In this document: positions 26,127 through 35,845 of the stretch, one piece after another | Position numbering within the stretch: the first letter of the stretch is position 1 | How the letters are laid out: each line of letters opens with the position of its first letter | Origin: Brucella haematophila | GTDB lineage: Bacteria > Pseudomonadota > Alphaproteobacteria > Rhizobiales > Rhizobiaceae | Assembly: GCF_005938105.1 (NCBI RefSeq) | Contig: NZ_VCPE01000020.1 | Location: 1 to 64,000, forward strand | Length of the DNA: 64,000 nucleotides | Direction of reading: 5' to 3' | The notes under the pieces: generated by a model | Databases searched by the model: none | What the model saw: only the letters and a program-made list of their open reading frames with translations | What the model was told of the DNA's origin: nothing | Program-made: the position numbers and the translations under genes

Positions 26127-27125
26127 TCACTTGCGATAGCTATCCATGATTTCGAGCAGCTCAGGACCGAAAACGTCCTTCTCGCTATCCCAAATCGGCT
26201 TGAGGGCTTCAACGAATGCAGCCTTATCAACCTCGTTGAACTTCATACCCTTGGACTTCAGCTTTTCGATAAGTGCGACCTCGTTGTCGGCCACCATCTG
26301 GCGCTGGGCTTTTCCCCAAGTGACGGCAGCAGCCTTTACAATGGCCTGATCCTCGGGAGAAATCTGTGCCCAGGTCATGCTCGATACGGTGAGGCAGGCC
26401 GCGCCCCAGATATGGCCCGTCATCGAAACATATTTCTGCACTTCGTAGAACGAAGAGGCGTCAATGATCGAAAGCGGGTTTTCCTGAGCGTCGAAAACGC
26501 CTTGCTGCAAGGCCGAATACAATTCCCCAAATGCCAGCGGCGCCGGTTGCGAACCTAGAAGTTCGAACGTCGCGAGACGAACCTTGTCCGGCGTCACGCG
26601 GATCTTGAGACCGGCAAGGTCTGCCGGCTTGACGATTGGATGCTTGTTGTTCGTGATATTGCGGAAGCCGTTTTCCCACCAGCCAAGCACCTCGATGCCC
26701 TTCGGACGCAGAAGATCGGCAAGTGTGGTGCCAAGCTTGCCATCCAATGCGGCGAAGGCCTGCTCACGGCTGGTCCATGCATAGGGCATCTCGATAATGC
26801 CGAATTTCGGCTCTACGAACTGGAAAGACCCGCTGCCGATCAGACCGCCCTGAATGGTGCCGATCTGCATGCCCTCGATGACTTCCTTTTCCGTGCCAAG
26901 CTGGCCAGACGGGAAGATGTCGATTTTGACACGGCCTTCGGTTTTTTCGGCGACTTCCTTGGCAAACTCAACAGATGCCTTGTGCCAGCTATGCGTATCG
27001 GCAAGCACATGGCCCAAACGGATGGTCGTCTCGGCCATTGCGACCGAAGGACCAGAAAGTCCCACGATCCCTGCCAGAACCGTCGCGGCGAGGCCACGAG
27101 AGAATTTGGAGATGCCCAGTTTCAT
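26127..27125 (-). CDS. dctP: TRAP transporter substrate-binding protein (DctP family)
   Basis: About 332 residues with a Sec signal peptide (GLAATVLAGIVGLSGPSVAMA). The mature protein follows the DctP pattern: IRLGHVLADTHSWHKASVEF, VKIDIFPSGQLGTEKE, and the ligand-binding arginine region LKIRVTPDK. The ATG at 27125 has GAGGGTG upstream; the 27-residue longer frame from 27206 would bury the signal peptide. It captures the substrate in the periplasm for the DctQM permease. Confidence 0.93.
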   Translation of the reverse strand: MKLGISKFSRGLAATVLAGIVGLSGPSVAMAETTIRLGHVLADTHSWHKASVEFAKEVAEKTEGRVKIDIFPSGQLGTEKEVIEGMQIGTIQGGLIGSGSFQFVEPKFGIIEMPYAWTSREQAFAALDGKLGTTLADLLRPKGIEVLGWWENGFRNITNNKHPIVKPADLAGLKIRVTPDKVRLATFELLGSQPAPLAFGELYSALQQGVFDAQENPLSIIDASSFYEVQKYVSMTGHIWGAACLTVSSMTWAQISPEDQAIVKAAAVTWGKAQRQMVADNEVALIEKLKSKGMKFNEVDKAAFVEALKPIWDSEKDVFGPELLEIMDSYRK

Positions 27126-27258
27126 ATCACCCTCATTTTTTGCATTTATTCTAGGCATCCATGGCAGCGGAGCAGCTTTTAAGCAAATAGACATACCCAA
27201 TGGCAAACATTGTGCTGGCCTATGACACGTTGTGCTTTTTTCTGTGGGATAAGACCTG

Positions 27259-27651
27259 TCATCGGACAGTAGCTATACATTCGATCTCGATATCGAAATG
27301 AGTCCACGGCTTGATTGTCACGCAGCTACGCGCCGGAAAAGCACCCGTAAAATACTCGCGGTAGACCGCATTCATGTCCGCGGAAAATTCGTTTTTTGTA
27401 ATAAAAACAAGCGATTTGAAGACATTCTCGAACGAAGACCCCGCATGGCGCAGTGTGAAAGCCAGTGCTTCCATGCATGCGCGCGTCTGGACCGATATAT
27501 CGCCCTTGACGATTTCGCCCGTCTTCAGATCGATCGGAGGCATGCCACAGGTATAGAGAAGATCGCCAACACGCGTCAAAGCGGAGGTTGGTGCGCCGAG
27601 TTTACGGATGGCGTCGGAAATGACAGGAATTTCAATGACTTCATGTTTCAT
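27259..27651 (-). CDS. RidA-family (YjgF/UK114) imine/enamine deaminase
   Basis: A 130-residue RidA-type protein that starts at ATG 27651 (GGAG upstream). It contains LLYTCGMPPIDLKTGEIVKG, VQTRACMEALAFTLRHAGSS and the terminal EIECIATVR, matching the family, including the carboxylate-binding arginine (AFPARSCV). RidA proteins hydrolyse reactive enamines and imines or aminoacrylates. As first gene of the TRAP-amidase operon it probably clears an unstable intermediate of the pathway. The promoter should lie within 27652-27720. Confidence 0.88.
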   Translation of the reverse strand: MKHEVIEIPVISDAIRKLGAPTSALTRVGDLLYTCGMPPIDLKTGEIVKGDISVQTRACMEALAFTLRHAGSSFENVFKSLVFITKNEFSADMNAVYREYFTGAFPARSCVTIKPWTHFDIEIECIATVR

Positions 27652-29108
27652 GATGTACTCCGTGAATATCGTCTGAAACATTTAGAATATTCTTCTGGCT
27701 GCTGAAAAGGGCAGGGGAGCGACTGGATACAGTGCACCGCCACTCGGTCTACCTTTTATGGGTAAATCGGCGGGTTGATTAAAGCAAAGCCTTCCTGTCT
27801 CGGAAAAGGCGCGACCACAGCACTGGCTGCATTCAGTGGAACATTCTGTTCCCGGGTAGGAACCCAGCTAACCGCGCTCAGATTGAGGGCATCACGTTGG
27901 TTTCCCGCCGAACAACGGTTGGCTTGAACACGCGGGTTGCTTGCGAGTGTTTTTCGCCGAGAAATAGCAAAGGTTGGAATTATTGCACAAATATCGATTC
28001 CACGTGAATAGAATTCGTAATTTAATTAAATAGCATCATATATACCATCTCTTCACCTACTTGGTAGGCTTCACAAAAAAACAACAGGTGGCCAATTTCA
28101 AGATGTTATTATTGTATAAAGTGCTCGTGCCGACGATGAAAGACGGCAATGGGATCGCGACTGCCGGGTAGGTGAGGAACGTCGACGCCGCGCAGAAAGC
28201 CAGATCGACGACCGGCCACAATTTGACCGGGACGGTAATCCGAACTTCGATACCCAAGGCAATTACATCGGCTGCCAAGGAGTGGGCTGCGAGGTTGATA
28301 CTCCCGAGGACTAGTCAGATACGGTTATCGCTGCCGCTTTTGGGTGATCGCCAAAAAGGTTGAGCACAACTATGATAGGGGTGGAAACGGAACGGTTTCA
28401 TCATTGATGTGCTCACGGATTCTGACTGGCAATCAGATGGCACGACCAGCAGCGGAGTGGGAACAGTTGTCTGAAAACTGGTTCCTGACGCTGCACCGCA
28501 ACTTAATAGGAGGGAAACGGCTTGTAGCCTTTAATATTAACGACTGCGCAGAAGATGGTCTTCAGACAGGGAAATCGCAACCAAGTCCATCACGGCGCAT
28601 ATTGCTGGGACTTTGCGCAGATCGTTATGAACTGTAAGTCAAGTCTGTTTTCGAACCAAATGTTCCAGGCTATGTCGACGCTGCAATCGTCAGCACATGG
28701 TTTGAAAAGCAGGGTGAAGAAGTAGGCGATCATAGGGGCCACACAACATGGGGGCGCAATCAGGCGCAAACTTCATCGAAAGCTTAGTGCTGATGCGATC
28801 ACAACCTAGATAGTTCTCTCCTTGTCGGGACGACTAAACGGTCGTGCTCTTACTGAGCACTCGACGGTCGTCGCTCAGTTTCAGGCTACGGCAGTAATTC
28901 GGACGCTGCGGTTCAATATGTGCCTTGCATGCTGAATAAACAAAACGAAGCTTTGAGGTTTTTTGCAATCCGAGCGCCGCCTTTGCTGTCAGTTCGGATT
29001 TTCCGAGACGACTCGAAGTTGCGCGCGCTATCTGGCGCGTCGTTTTCCATCGGATTGACACATGATGGAACTTTCTGGCAACTTCCCTGGAGATGCGGAG
29101 GGGGTTCT
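27652..29108. other. Long gene-poor stretch between two catabolic islands
   Basis: About 1.45 kb without a gene I can support. Short frames (for example 28057-28278 minus and 28344-28637 plus) have no family features, and the first has a hydrophobic patch that could be a decayed transporter piece. The area is A/T-richer around 27950-28110. The ridA operon promoter is expected at its left edge and the RpiR promoter at its right edge. Confidence 0.35.
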
Positions 29109-30050
29109 ATGGCTGAGGAGATCGGATTGAAAAACGCGACGAGGGTCGGCAAAACACAGCAAACATCACGTGATAGTCGCTACCCTCGAGATGTCATCGG
29201 TATCATTGTCGATATGCAATCGGGCTTTTCGAAATCCAATCAGCGGATTGCGGCGGGCATCCTTGGAGAACCGCATCGCTTTGTCGAGCTGCCAATCGAA
29301 GAGTTGACCAATTGGCTCGATGTTTCTGCGCCGACGATTACCAGATTTGCGCGTACCGTCGGTTGCGAAGGGCTGAAGGATCTCAAACTGAAAATCATGG
29401 GCTCCGTTCGCGTCGGTCGTCGATATATGGAGCCGGATACTCCGCCGAACTCGGTAGGGGAAATAGCCGAGCGTGTCAGCCAGCGGGCGCAAAAGACCAT
29501 TTCGGATATGCACCACGCGCTGGATCTCGATCGAGCCGAACAGATCATCAAAATCATCAGTCGATGCCATACGCTTTATGCTTTCGGCAGTGGCGGCGTG
29601 TCGTCATGGCTTATCGGTGAGTTACAAAACCGCTTTTTCAGGCTCGGTATCCGAGTTGTTCCGAGTGACGATCAGACGATGCAATTGATGCTGGCTTCCA
29701 CCGTGGAACGAGACGACGCATTGTTGTGTTGTTCGTTGACTGGCGACAACAGAGAGCTTGAGCGGGTGGTCACTGTTGCGCAAGGCTATGGCGCGAAAGC
29801 TATAGCCCTGTGTCCTTCGGATAGTCTTATAGCCAAGGCAGTCGATCTGCATCTCGCTGTCGATAATCCTCCCGACGAGGATATTCTGTCGCCAGCAACT
29901 ATGCGTTACGCCTACCTCATGTGTATCGATGTCATTGCTTATGGAGTTGCCATCGAGCGGAACGAGACTGGTCGTGAAAAGATGCGGCGCATCAAGCAGC
30001 AGCTCGCCAATGTTCGGGGGAGTGATCGGACGCAGCCTTTGTGCGATTGA
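29109..30050 (+). CDS. RpiR/MurR-family transcriptional regulator
   Basis: A 313-residue regulator with an N-terminal HTH_6 domain (NQRIAAGILGEPHRFVELPI, then LDVSAPTITRFARTVGCEGL) and a C-terminal SIS sugar-phosphate-binding domain (LYAFGSGGVSSWLIGELQNR, LLCCSLTGDNRELERVV). The ATG at 29109 follows GGAGGGGG, which decides the start over the upstream frame from 28920. RpiR proteins respond to sugar phosphates or related metabolites. It is in line with and just before the ABC/dehydrogenase operon, its likely target. Confidence 0.92.
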   Translation: MAEEIGLKNATRVGKTQQTSRDSRYPRDVIGIIVDMQSGFSKSNQRIAAGILGEPHRFVELPIEELTNWLDVSAPTITRFARTVGCEGLKDLKLKIMGSVRVGRRYMEPDTPPNSVGEIAERVSQRAQKTISDMHHALDLDRAEQIIKIISRCHTLYAFGSGGVSSWLIGELQNRFFRLGIRVVPSDDQTMQLMLASTVERDDALLCCSLTGDNRELERVVTVAQGYGAKAIALCPSDSLIAKAVDLHLAVDNPPDEDILSPATMRYAYLMCIDVIAYGVAIERNETGREKMRRIKQQLANVRGSDRTQPLCD

Positions 30051-30078
30051 TAGTCAATTGATTGATGAAATTTTACTT

Positions 30079-30106
30079 TTGGATCAAATTTTGCTTCTTT
30101 TATAAG
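30079..30106 (+). promoter_or_regulatory. Candidate promoter for the ABC/dehydrogenase operon
   Basis: TTGGAT (30079-30084), 16 bases, TATAAG (30101-30106). The A/T-rich surroundings contain two AAATTTT repeats overlapping the promoter, a possible RpiR binding region. Confidence 0.5.
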
Positions 30107-30217
30107 CAACTAAGCGATTTCAGTCAAAAAATGACATAAAAATGAAAAAAATATTGGACAGAGAATAATTTTCACGCATACTGGCACCATAAATAAGATT
30201 TGAAATGCCAAGATGAC

Positions 30218-30242
30218 AATCAACGCCTGAGGGGCGTTGATT
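30218..30242 (+). terminator. Hairpin in the leader before the solute-binding protein gene
   Basis: Perfect 10-base stem AATCAACGCC (30218-30227) / GGCGTTGATT (30233-30242), loop TGAGG, then ATAGTTTTCTCTTT. It may terminate the regulator transcript or attenuate the operon. Confidence 0.6.
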
Positions 30243-30312
30243 ATAGTTTTCTCTTTAGGGTTCGTATTGTTCGAATTCTTGCAATCAAAAATAAATAAAA
30301 TGGGGAACTGGC

Positions 30313-31617
30313 ATGAATAATGCGCTGGATCGATACTTGCTGTCTAGAAGACAGGTATTGGCGGGCATGGCTGGCTTTACGGCCACAGGAATGCTTGGCA
30401 AACGGGCGATGGCGGCACCGTCCACGGCCATGGCATTCATCGGTTGGCAGTACCAGCCGCAGATTGTCGCTGAAAATGTAGAGACCTTCAAAAAGCTCTA
30501 TGATGAAAATGTCGCGTATGAGCTGGTGACCGGCGATTATCATCCCGTCGTAGAGACCAAGCTGACCGGCGGACAGCATATGGATATGCTTTACTCAGAG
30601 GAAAACTATATCGCTCGCTGGCATGCTGCTGAATGGATCCGCGATCTAGATTCATTGCCGGGTGTGGCCGATATCAAGGCTGGCATGTTTCCTGTGAGTG
30701 TGCAGTCATTATCCTTGCCGAATGGTGGCCCATTGTGCGGTTTGCCCTATTATGCGGGATACAATACTTTTCTCTATAATGAGGAGCACTTATCCAAAGC
30801 AAAGGCGGATGTGCCCAAGACCTGGGATGAAGTGCTGGAGCTAAGCCGGAAGCTCAAAACCGATGGTATCAGCGATGCTCCCTTCCATGGCATGTGGCAG
30901 CAGCAATGGTCCGATCTGTCGTGGAACATCTTTGCGTGCTGGTATTCCGAAGGGGCCAAGATCTTTGATGAGAAGGGCGACTTCGTCGATGAGCCGGCAC
31001 TTCGAAAAGTGCTGGAATTTTTCCAGACGGTCTACAAGGAAAAGCTCGTTGTGGAAGACATCATGACACTGCCGGGTGAAGGTGTGCCGAGCTATGCTTC
31101 CGGCCGTCATACATTCATGGTGGTGCATGACTACAACCACAAGGTCGTCAACGATCCGGCCGTTTCCAAGATCGCAGGTAAAGTGCGCAATGCACTAATG
31201 CCAGGTGCTACCCAATCGACCATGGCATGGACCGCGGCCTATCTGATGGGCGCGCAGCCCGTTGACGACCAGCGCGTTTGGAATCTGTTGCAGTTTTTTG
31301 GTGGTAAGGCCTCGGATGGCCAGTACCATGTCATCAAGCGTTGGGCGCTCGAGTTCGGTCTGGGTTCTGCTTATCGCGAAGTGATGGCTGACCCGGATAT
31401 CGTCGCGAGCTTTTCCAAGTGGCGCGACCTCGACATCTCGGCCAAGCAACTCGGCATGGCAACCTCACGCGCCATCGGCAAGGCGATCTGGTTCCCGGAG
31501 TGGGATATGTTCATGATGCAGCAGCTCCAGGAATATATCCGTTCAGGCAGTTCGACTGATGCCTTTGTTTCCGCGCTTGCCGCGAAAGCTTCTGAGCTGA
31601 AGGCCCAGTATCAATAA
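30313..31617 (+). CDS. ABC transporter solute-binding protein (sugar type, family 1)
   Basis: A 434-residue MalE/UgpB-like periplasmic protein. The N terminus has a twin-arginine-like signal (SRRQVLAGMAGFTATGMLG, cleavage near RAMAAP). Typical segments include VPKTWDEVLELSRKLKTDGI and AWTAAYLMGAQ. It is the first structural gene of the operon and is followed by a fused permease and an ATPase. Family 1 proteins bind oligosaccharides, sugar acids, polyols or glycerophosphodiesters; ligand unknown. Confidence 0.9.
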   Translation: MNNALDRYLLSRRQVLAGMAGFTATGMLGKRAMAAPSTAMAFIGWQYQPQIVAENVETFKKLYDENVAYELVTGDYHPVVETKLTGGQHMDMLYSEENYIARWHAAEWIRDLDSLPGVADIKAGMFPVSVQSLSLPNGGPLCGLPYYAGYNTFLYNEEHLSKAKADVPKTWDEVLELSRKLKTDGISDAPFHGMWQQQWSDLSWNIFACWYSEGAKIFDEKGDFVDEPALRKVLEFFQTVYKEKLVVEDIMTLPGEGVPSYASGRHTFMVVHDYNHKVVNDPAVSKIAGKVRNALMPGATQSTMAWTAAYLMGAQPVDDQRVWNLLQFFGGKASDGQYHVIKRWALEFGLGSAYREVMADPDIVASFSKWRDLDISAKQLGMATSRAIGKAIWFPEWDMFMMQQLQEYIRSGSSTDAFVSALAAKASELKAQYQ

Positions 31618-31725
31618 GGCTGTTGGCTGGAAGCGCTCCGGCCACCGCCGTCTATCCCTTTCCGTTTCCCAGTCTGGTGGTGACTGCTTTTGGCTGTTTC
31701 GCCGGGCGAAGAGTGTGAGGTCGTG

Positions 31726-33621
31726 ATGACACTTACGATAGACAGTCGCTCAGCGCATATACCCACGAAAGACCGGCGCCAACTATTCCGGCTTCCGGCA
31801 TTTGCCTATGTTTCGGTGACACCAACACTTTTCCTGATGATCCTTATCGTCGGAATTCCGCTCCTCTACAGTTTCTATCTCTCATTTGTAAGTGTGAACC
31901 CCATTACCAAGAAGTGGGTGTTTGTCGGTTTAGGCAATTACACTCGCATCTTCTCCAACGATGACTTCTGGGCGGCATTGGGGCGAACGCTTTATTTCTC
32001 GGTTTTGTCCGTCGCGGGGACGACGGTTGTCGGAACTGCCATGGCATTGGTGCTGAACAGGCACTTTTCGGGCCGGGGATTTCTGCGCAGTGTCGTCCTC
32101 ATTCCCTGGGCAATGGCTCCGGTAACCATCGGTGTATTGTGGTCTTTCGTCTACGCAGGCAACTTCGGTCTGCTGAACGGTTTACTGAATGACATCGGTA
32201 TGGGGCATTTGGCACGTCCCTGGTTTGGCGACGGCTTTCGAGCGCTCAATCTCGTTACGTTGACCCAGATATGGAACCAAGCGCCACTGATGACGCTCAT
32301 GCTCCTCTCAAGCCTGCAATCCATGCCCTCCAACCTGCATCGCGCAGCTGAGCTTGATGGGGCCGGGCCGGTAACGCGCTTCATGGCGATCACCCTGCCA
32401 TGGCTGAAATCCACGTTGTTATTTGCGATGATCGTTGCCACCATCAATGCGCTGATGACTTTCGATATTATCTGGATCATGACCCGAGGCGGTCCGGGTG
32501 CGGCAACCACGACGCTATCCTGGCTTGGCTATCTTCAGTCGTTTCAATTCCTGAAATTCGGAGAAGGGGCAGCACTTCTATATTTGCTGATGATGCTTAG
32601 CCTTTTGCTTGCACTGGTCTATTTCGCTTTCCTGTCTCCCAAAAAACAGAAACAACCATCACAGGACGCCATGACCGAGGTCTTATCGTCAGCGCCGCGT
32701 ACCAGAGCATTCATGGTAATCTTGCCTGCTTTCTCAAGACGTCGCCTTGTCCAACCGCAGACGGCGAAGCGTTTGACCACGATCGGCTTTTATACTGCCG
32801 TTATCACAGTCTTCCTGTGGTCCTTCCTCCCGGTTGCCATGCTTGTTCTCATCAGTCTGTCACCAACAACGGATCTCATACGAACACCACCGTCCATGAT
32901 ACCTTCGGCATTGACGCTCGATAACTACCGGGCTGTTCTGATGCCAAGTGGTGGTACGACAAGTGTGCAGGCGGCACGCGTACCTTTATCGTTGCTCAAC
33001 AGCTTTGGTATCGGCGTCGTCGTCTCGGTTATCAATGTGGCTCTGGGAACTCTCGCCGGTTATGGATTTGCCCGTTATGCCTCGCATAGGTTCTTTTCGG
33101 TGAGTTTGTGGGCGCTTCTCATAACGCGCATGGTTCCGGCGCTCACTCTCGTCCTGCCGTTTTTTGTGCTGTTTCGCATATTGGGCCTCATTGATACACA
33201 TCTGGGGCTTGTGATCGCATATTCAACGATCCTGATGCCGCTTTCCGCTTGGATGATGAAGACCAGCTTCGAAAATGTACCGCTCAGTCTGGAGCGGGCG
33301 GCACTGATCGACGGATGCACACCGTTCGAGATGTTCCGCAAGGTGCTGATACCTGTCGTAAAGCCGGGAATTATCGCGGCACTGATATTCTGCTTTCTGG
33401 TTTCGTGGAATGAATTTCTCTTCGCAATGATCCTGACATCCACGCCGAAAACTCAGACTATCCCAGTGGTTATCGCCGGGTTTCTCAGCCAGGCTAGGTT
33501 CAATGAATATGGCCCGCTATTCGCGGCGAGCGTGCTGGCGATTATTCCTCCGGTGGCAATCGCCTTCTTCTTTCAAAAATACCTCGTTCAGGGTGCGCTT
33601 TCAGGCGCGGTCAAGGGCTGA
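31726..33621 (+). CDS. Fused ABC sugar permease (MalF-like plus MalG-like halves)
   Basis: About 631 residues containing two complete binding-protein-dependent permease domains in one chain. The first half is MalF-like with the EAA loop RAAELDGAGPVTRFMAITLP; the second is MalG-like with RAALIDGCTPFEMFRKVLIP. Both contact the ATPase. A basic linker (around residues 310-350) joins them. These are normally two genes. The ATG at 31726 has TGAGG five bases upstream, better than TTG 31690. A genuine fusion is supported by the continuous frame with no stop between the halves. Confidence 0.9.
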   Translation: MTLTIDSRSAHIPTKDRRQLFRLPAFAYVSVTPTLFLMILIVGIPLLYSFYLSFVSVNPITKKWVFVGLGNYTRIFSNDDFWAALGRTLYFSVLSVAGTTVVGTAMALVLNRHFSGRGFLRSVVLIPWAMAPVTIGVLWSFVYAGNFGLLNGLLNDIGMGHLARPWFGDGFRALNLVTLTQIWNQAPLMTLMLLSSLQSMPSNLHRAAELDGAGPVTRFMAITLPWLKSTLLFAMIVATINALMTFDIIWIMTRGGPGAATTTLSWLGYLQSFQFLKFGEGAALLYLLMMLSLLLALVYFAFLSPKKQKQPSQDAMTEVLSSAPRTRAFMVILPAFSRRRLVQPQTAKRLTTIGFYTAVITVFLWSFLPVAMLVLISLSPTTDLIRTPPSMIPSALTLDNYRAVLMPSGGTTSVQAARVPLSLLNSFGIGVVVSVINVALGTLAGYGFARYASHRFFSVSLWALLITRMVPALTLVLPFFVLFRILGLIDTHLGLVIAYSTILMPLSAWMMKTSFENVPLSLERAALIDGCTPFEMFRKVLIPVVKPGIIAALIFCFLVSWNEFLFAMILTSTPKTQTIPVVIAGFLSQARFNEYGPLFAASVLAIIPPVAIAFFFQKYLVQGALSGAVKG

Positions 33622-33633
33622 AAGGAAACTCTT

Positions 33634-34683
33634 ATGGCATCAATTCAGATCGCAGGCCTGAACAAACAATATGGTGCGTTAAACATCCTGAAAAACCTCG
33701 ATCTTTCGATCGATGATGGCGAATTCATCTCATTTCTCGGGCCGTCGGGTTGCGGAAAGTCAACGTTGCTTTTCTGTATAGCGGGGCTGGAGGAGATCAG
33801 CGAGGGATCGATCCGCTTTGACGGTCAGGAGATGTCGGATCTGTCGCCCAGAGATCGCAATATCGCGCTCGTCTTTCAGGATTATGCGCTCTATCCGCAT
33901 ATGAGTGTTCGCGACAATATTGCATTTCCGCTGCGCCGACAGAAAGTCGATGAAGCGACAATCAATCGGCAGATTGGCTGGGCCAGCGAAGTTTTGGGTA
34001 TTGAAGCTTTGCTTGACCGGCTCCCGGCTGCGCTTTCCGGCGGTCAGAGACAGCGCGTCGCTGTGGGGCGGGCCATTGTCCGCAATCCTTCCGTTCTCTT
34101 GATGGACGAACCCCTGTCCAACCTTGATGCCTCTCTGCGCGTGCGCATGCGGACGGAAATCCGGCGCTTGCAGAAGGAGCTTGGGATCACGGTCATTTTC
34201 GTAACCCACGATCAGGAGGAGGCGATGGTTCTGTCTGATCGTATTGCGGTGATGAAGGATGGTGTGCTGCAACAGTTTGCACGTCCCATGGAGGTTTATT
34301 CCAGTCCCGCCAACCAGTTTGTCGCCGGGTTCATCGGTAGTCCGCAGATGAATTTTCTTCCTGCGGAATTGTGTGGCGGGTCCAAGGGTGAAATCATCGG
34401 CGTTCGTCCCCACGATCTTAAGCCCGTACCAAGGGCGGCAGGCGGGCTGAATTTGTCCGGGGATCTGGTTCTCGTCGAACCAGCCGGGCCCTACCAATTT
34501 CTCGATGTCGCAATCGGGGACCACGCGGTGCGTGCCACCTGTACCGATGCCAGCGGTTTGTCTCCTGGATCGAGAATTATCCTCAACGCGAGCGCGGAAG
34601 CAGTGCGTTTCTTTTCGAGCGACAGCGGCGCGCGCATCAATCAGCAATTAAAGGAACCGGAAAGCAGAATTCATGTCGTATGA
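33634..34683 (+). CDS. ABC transporter ATPase (MalK/UgpC type)
   Basis: A 349-residue ATP-binding subunit. It has Walker A GPSGCGKST, Q-loop VFQDYALYPHMSV, signature LSGGQRQRVAVGRAI, Walker B LLMDEPLSNLD and switch histidine FVTHDQEEAM. The C-terminal TOBE domain (GEIIGVRPHDLKPV) marks the MalK/UgpC group. It powers the fused permease encoded just upstream (12-base gap). Its stop overlaps the start of the amidohydrolase gene by 11 bases, indicating tight coupling. Confidence 0.95.
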   Translation: MASIQIAGLNKQYGALNILKNLDLSIDDGEFISFLGPSGCGKSTLLFCIAGLEEISEGSIRFDGQEMSDLSPRDRNIALVFQDYALYPHMSVRDNIAFPLRRQKVDEATINRQIGWASEVLGIEALLDRLPAALSGGQRQRVAVGRAIVRNPSVLLMDEPLSNLDASLRVRMRTEIRRLQKELGITVIFVTHDQEEAMVLSDRIAVMKDGVLQQFARPMEVYSSPANQFVAGFIGSPQMNFLPAELCGGSKGEIIGVRPHDLKPVPRAAGGLNLSGDLVLVEPAGPYQFLDVAIGDHAVRATCTDASGLSPGSRIILNASAEAVRFFSSDSGARINQQLKEPESRIHVV

Positions 34684-35830
34684 TCTGGTATTGAAGAATG
34701 GCCGGGTAATCGATCCCTCGCAAGCCATTGACCGTGTGACGGATGTGGCCTTCAAGGATGGCAGGGTTGCCGCGGTTGGAGAGGGACTGACAGGCACAAA
34801 AATGCGCGATGTTTCGGGCCTGATCGTGACCCCGGGTCTGATCGATCTGCACACCCACGTGTATTGGGGTGGCACTTCGCTCGGGGTGGACCCCGATCTG
34901 TTCGCTCGCAAGAGCGCGGTGTCTACATGTGTCGATACCGGCAGCGCCGGACCCGGCAATTTCCCGGGCTTTCGCAAACATGTCATCGAACGCAGCACGG
35001 CGCGTGTATTGGTTTATCTGCATATATCCTTTGCGGGTATCTATGGTTTTGCCAAGAACATCATGCTGGGTGAAAGCCATGACATTCGCCTTCTGGCCGC
35101 GCGCGAGGCAGTCGAAGTCATCAATGAAAACCGTGATGTGATCGTCGGTGTGAAGGTTCGCATCGGACGTCATGCATCTGGTCCCGCCGGTATTCAGCCG
35201 CTTGATGTGGCGCTTCAGGTGGCCGATGAAACCGGCCTTCCGCTAATGGCGCATATCGACGAGCCACCGCCTTCCTATGAAGCGGTCGTATCGCGTCTTC
35301 GCAAGGGCGATGTACTCACGCATTGTTTCCGTCCGTTTCCCAATGCACCGATCGATGGCAAGGGCAATATCAAACCGGAAGTTCTGGCAGCGCGTGAACG
35401 AGGGGTTATCTTCGATATCGGTCACGGCATGGGTTCATTCGCCTGGAAAACCGCTCGGGCCATGATGGGGCAGGGCTTTATGCCCGATACGATTTCGTCC
35501 GACGTGCATGCGCTGTGCATCACCGGGCCGGCCTATGATCAGGTGACGACATTGTCCAAGTTTCTGGCGCTCGGCATGCCGATCAGCGACGTTATCGCAG
35601 CATCGACGATCAATCCGGCGCTTGCTGTCCAACGGCCTGAGCTCGGGACTTTGAAACCAGGTGCTGTAGGAGACGCCAGTGTTCTCGACCTGCGTGCCGG
35701 CACGTTCCCGCTTGAGGATGTGCGTGGTGAAGTGGTGACGGCATCACAGCGCTTGTTCGCTGCCGGTCTCGTCATTGGCGGGCGTGAAATGGATATGGAC
35801 AGCCAATCGTTCGCAAACGCAGCAGAATGA
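34673..35830 (+). CDS. Amidohydrolase/deacetylase-like metallohydrolase
   Basis: A 385-residue amidohydrolase-superfamily enzyme of the dihydroorotase-like 'amidohydrolase/deacetylase' group. Metal site residues are visible in GLIDLHTHVYWGG (HxH), a lysine in VGVKVRIGRH, MAHIDEPP and VLTHCFRP (histidines), and the catalytic aspartate in DTISSDVHA. The beta-sandwich ends contain KNGRVIDPSQAID. Characterised relatives remove acetyl groups from N-acetyl amino acids or related amides. In this operon it may deacylate the imported substrate or an oxidised product. Confidence 0.87.
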   Translation: MSYDLVLKNGRVIDPSQAIDRVTDVAFKDGRVAAVGEGLTGTKMRDVSGLIVTPGLIDLHTHVYWGGTSLGVDPDLFARKSAVSTCVDTGSAGPGNFPGFRKHVIERSTARVLVYLHISFAGIYGFAKNIMLGESHDIRLLAAREAVEVINENRDVIVGVKVRIGRHASGPAGIQPLDVALQVADETGLPLMAHIDEPPPSYEAVVSRLRKGDVLTHCFRPFPNAPIDGKGNIKPEVLAARERGVIFDIGHGMGSFAWKTARAMMGQGFMPDTISSDVHALCITGPAYDQVTTLSKFLALGMPISDVIAASTINPALAVQRPELGTLKPGAVGDASVLDLRAGTFPLEDVRGEVVTASQRLFAAGLVIGGREMDMDSQSFANAAE

Positions 35831-35845
35831 ATGGGAGGGAAGATC

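Noticed and set aside
28344-28637. A 97-residue frame in the gap before the RpiR regulator
   Set aside because: No recognisable domain, no ribosome binding site, and low-quality amino-acid composition.
33760-34647. A 295-residue minus-strand frame opposite the ABC ATPase
   Set aside because: Antisense shadow of a strongly conserved ATPase gene.
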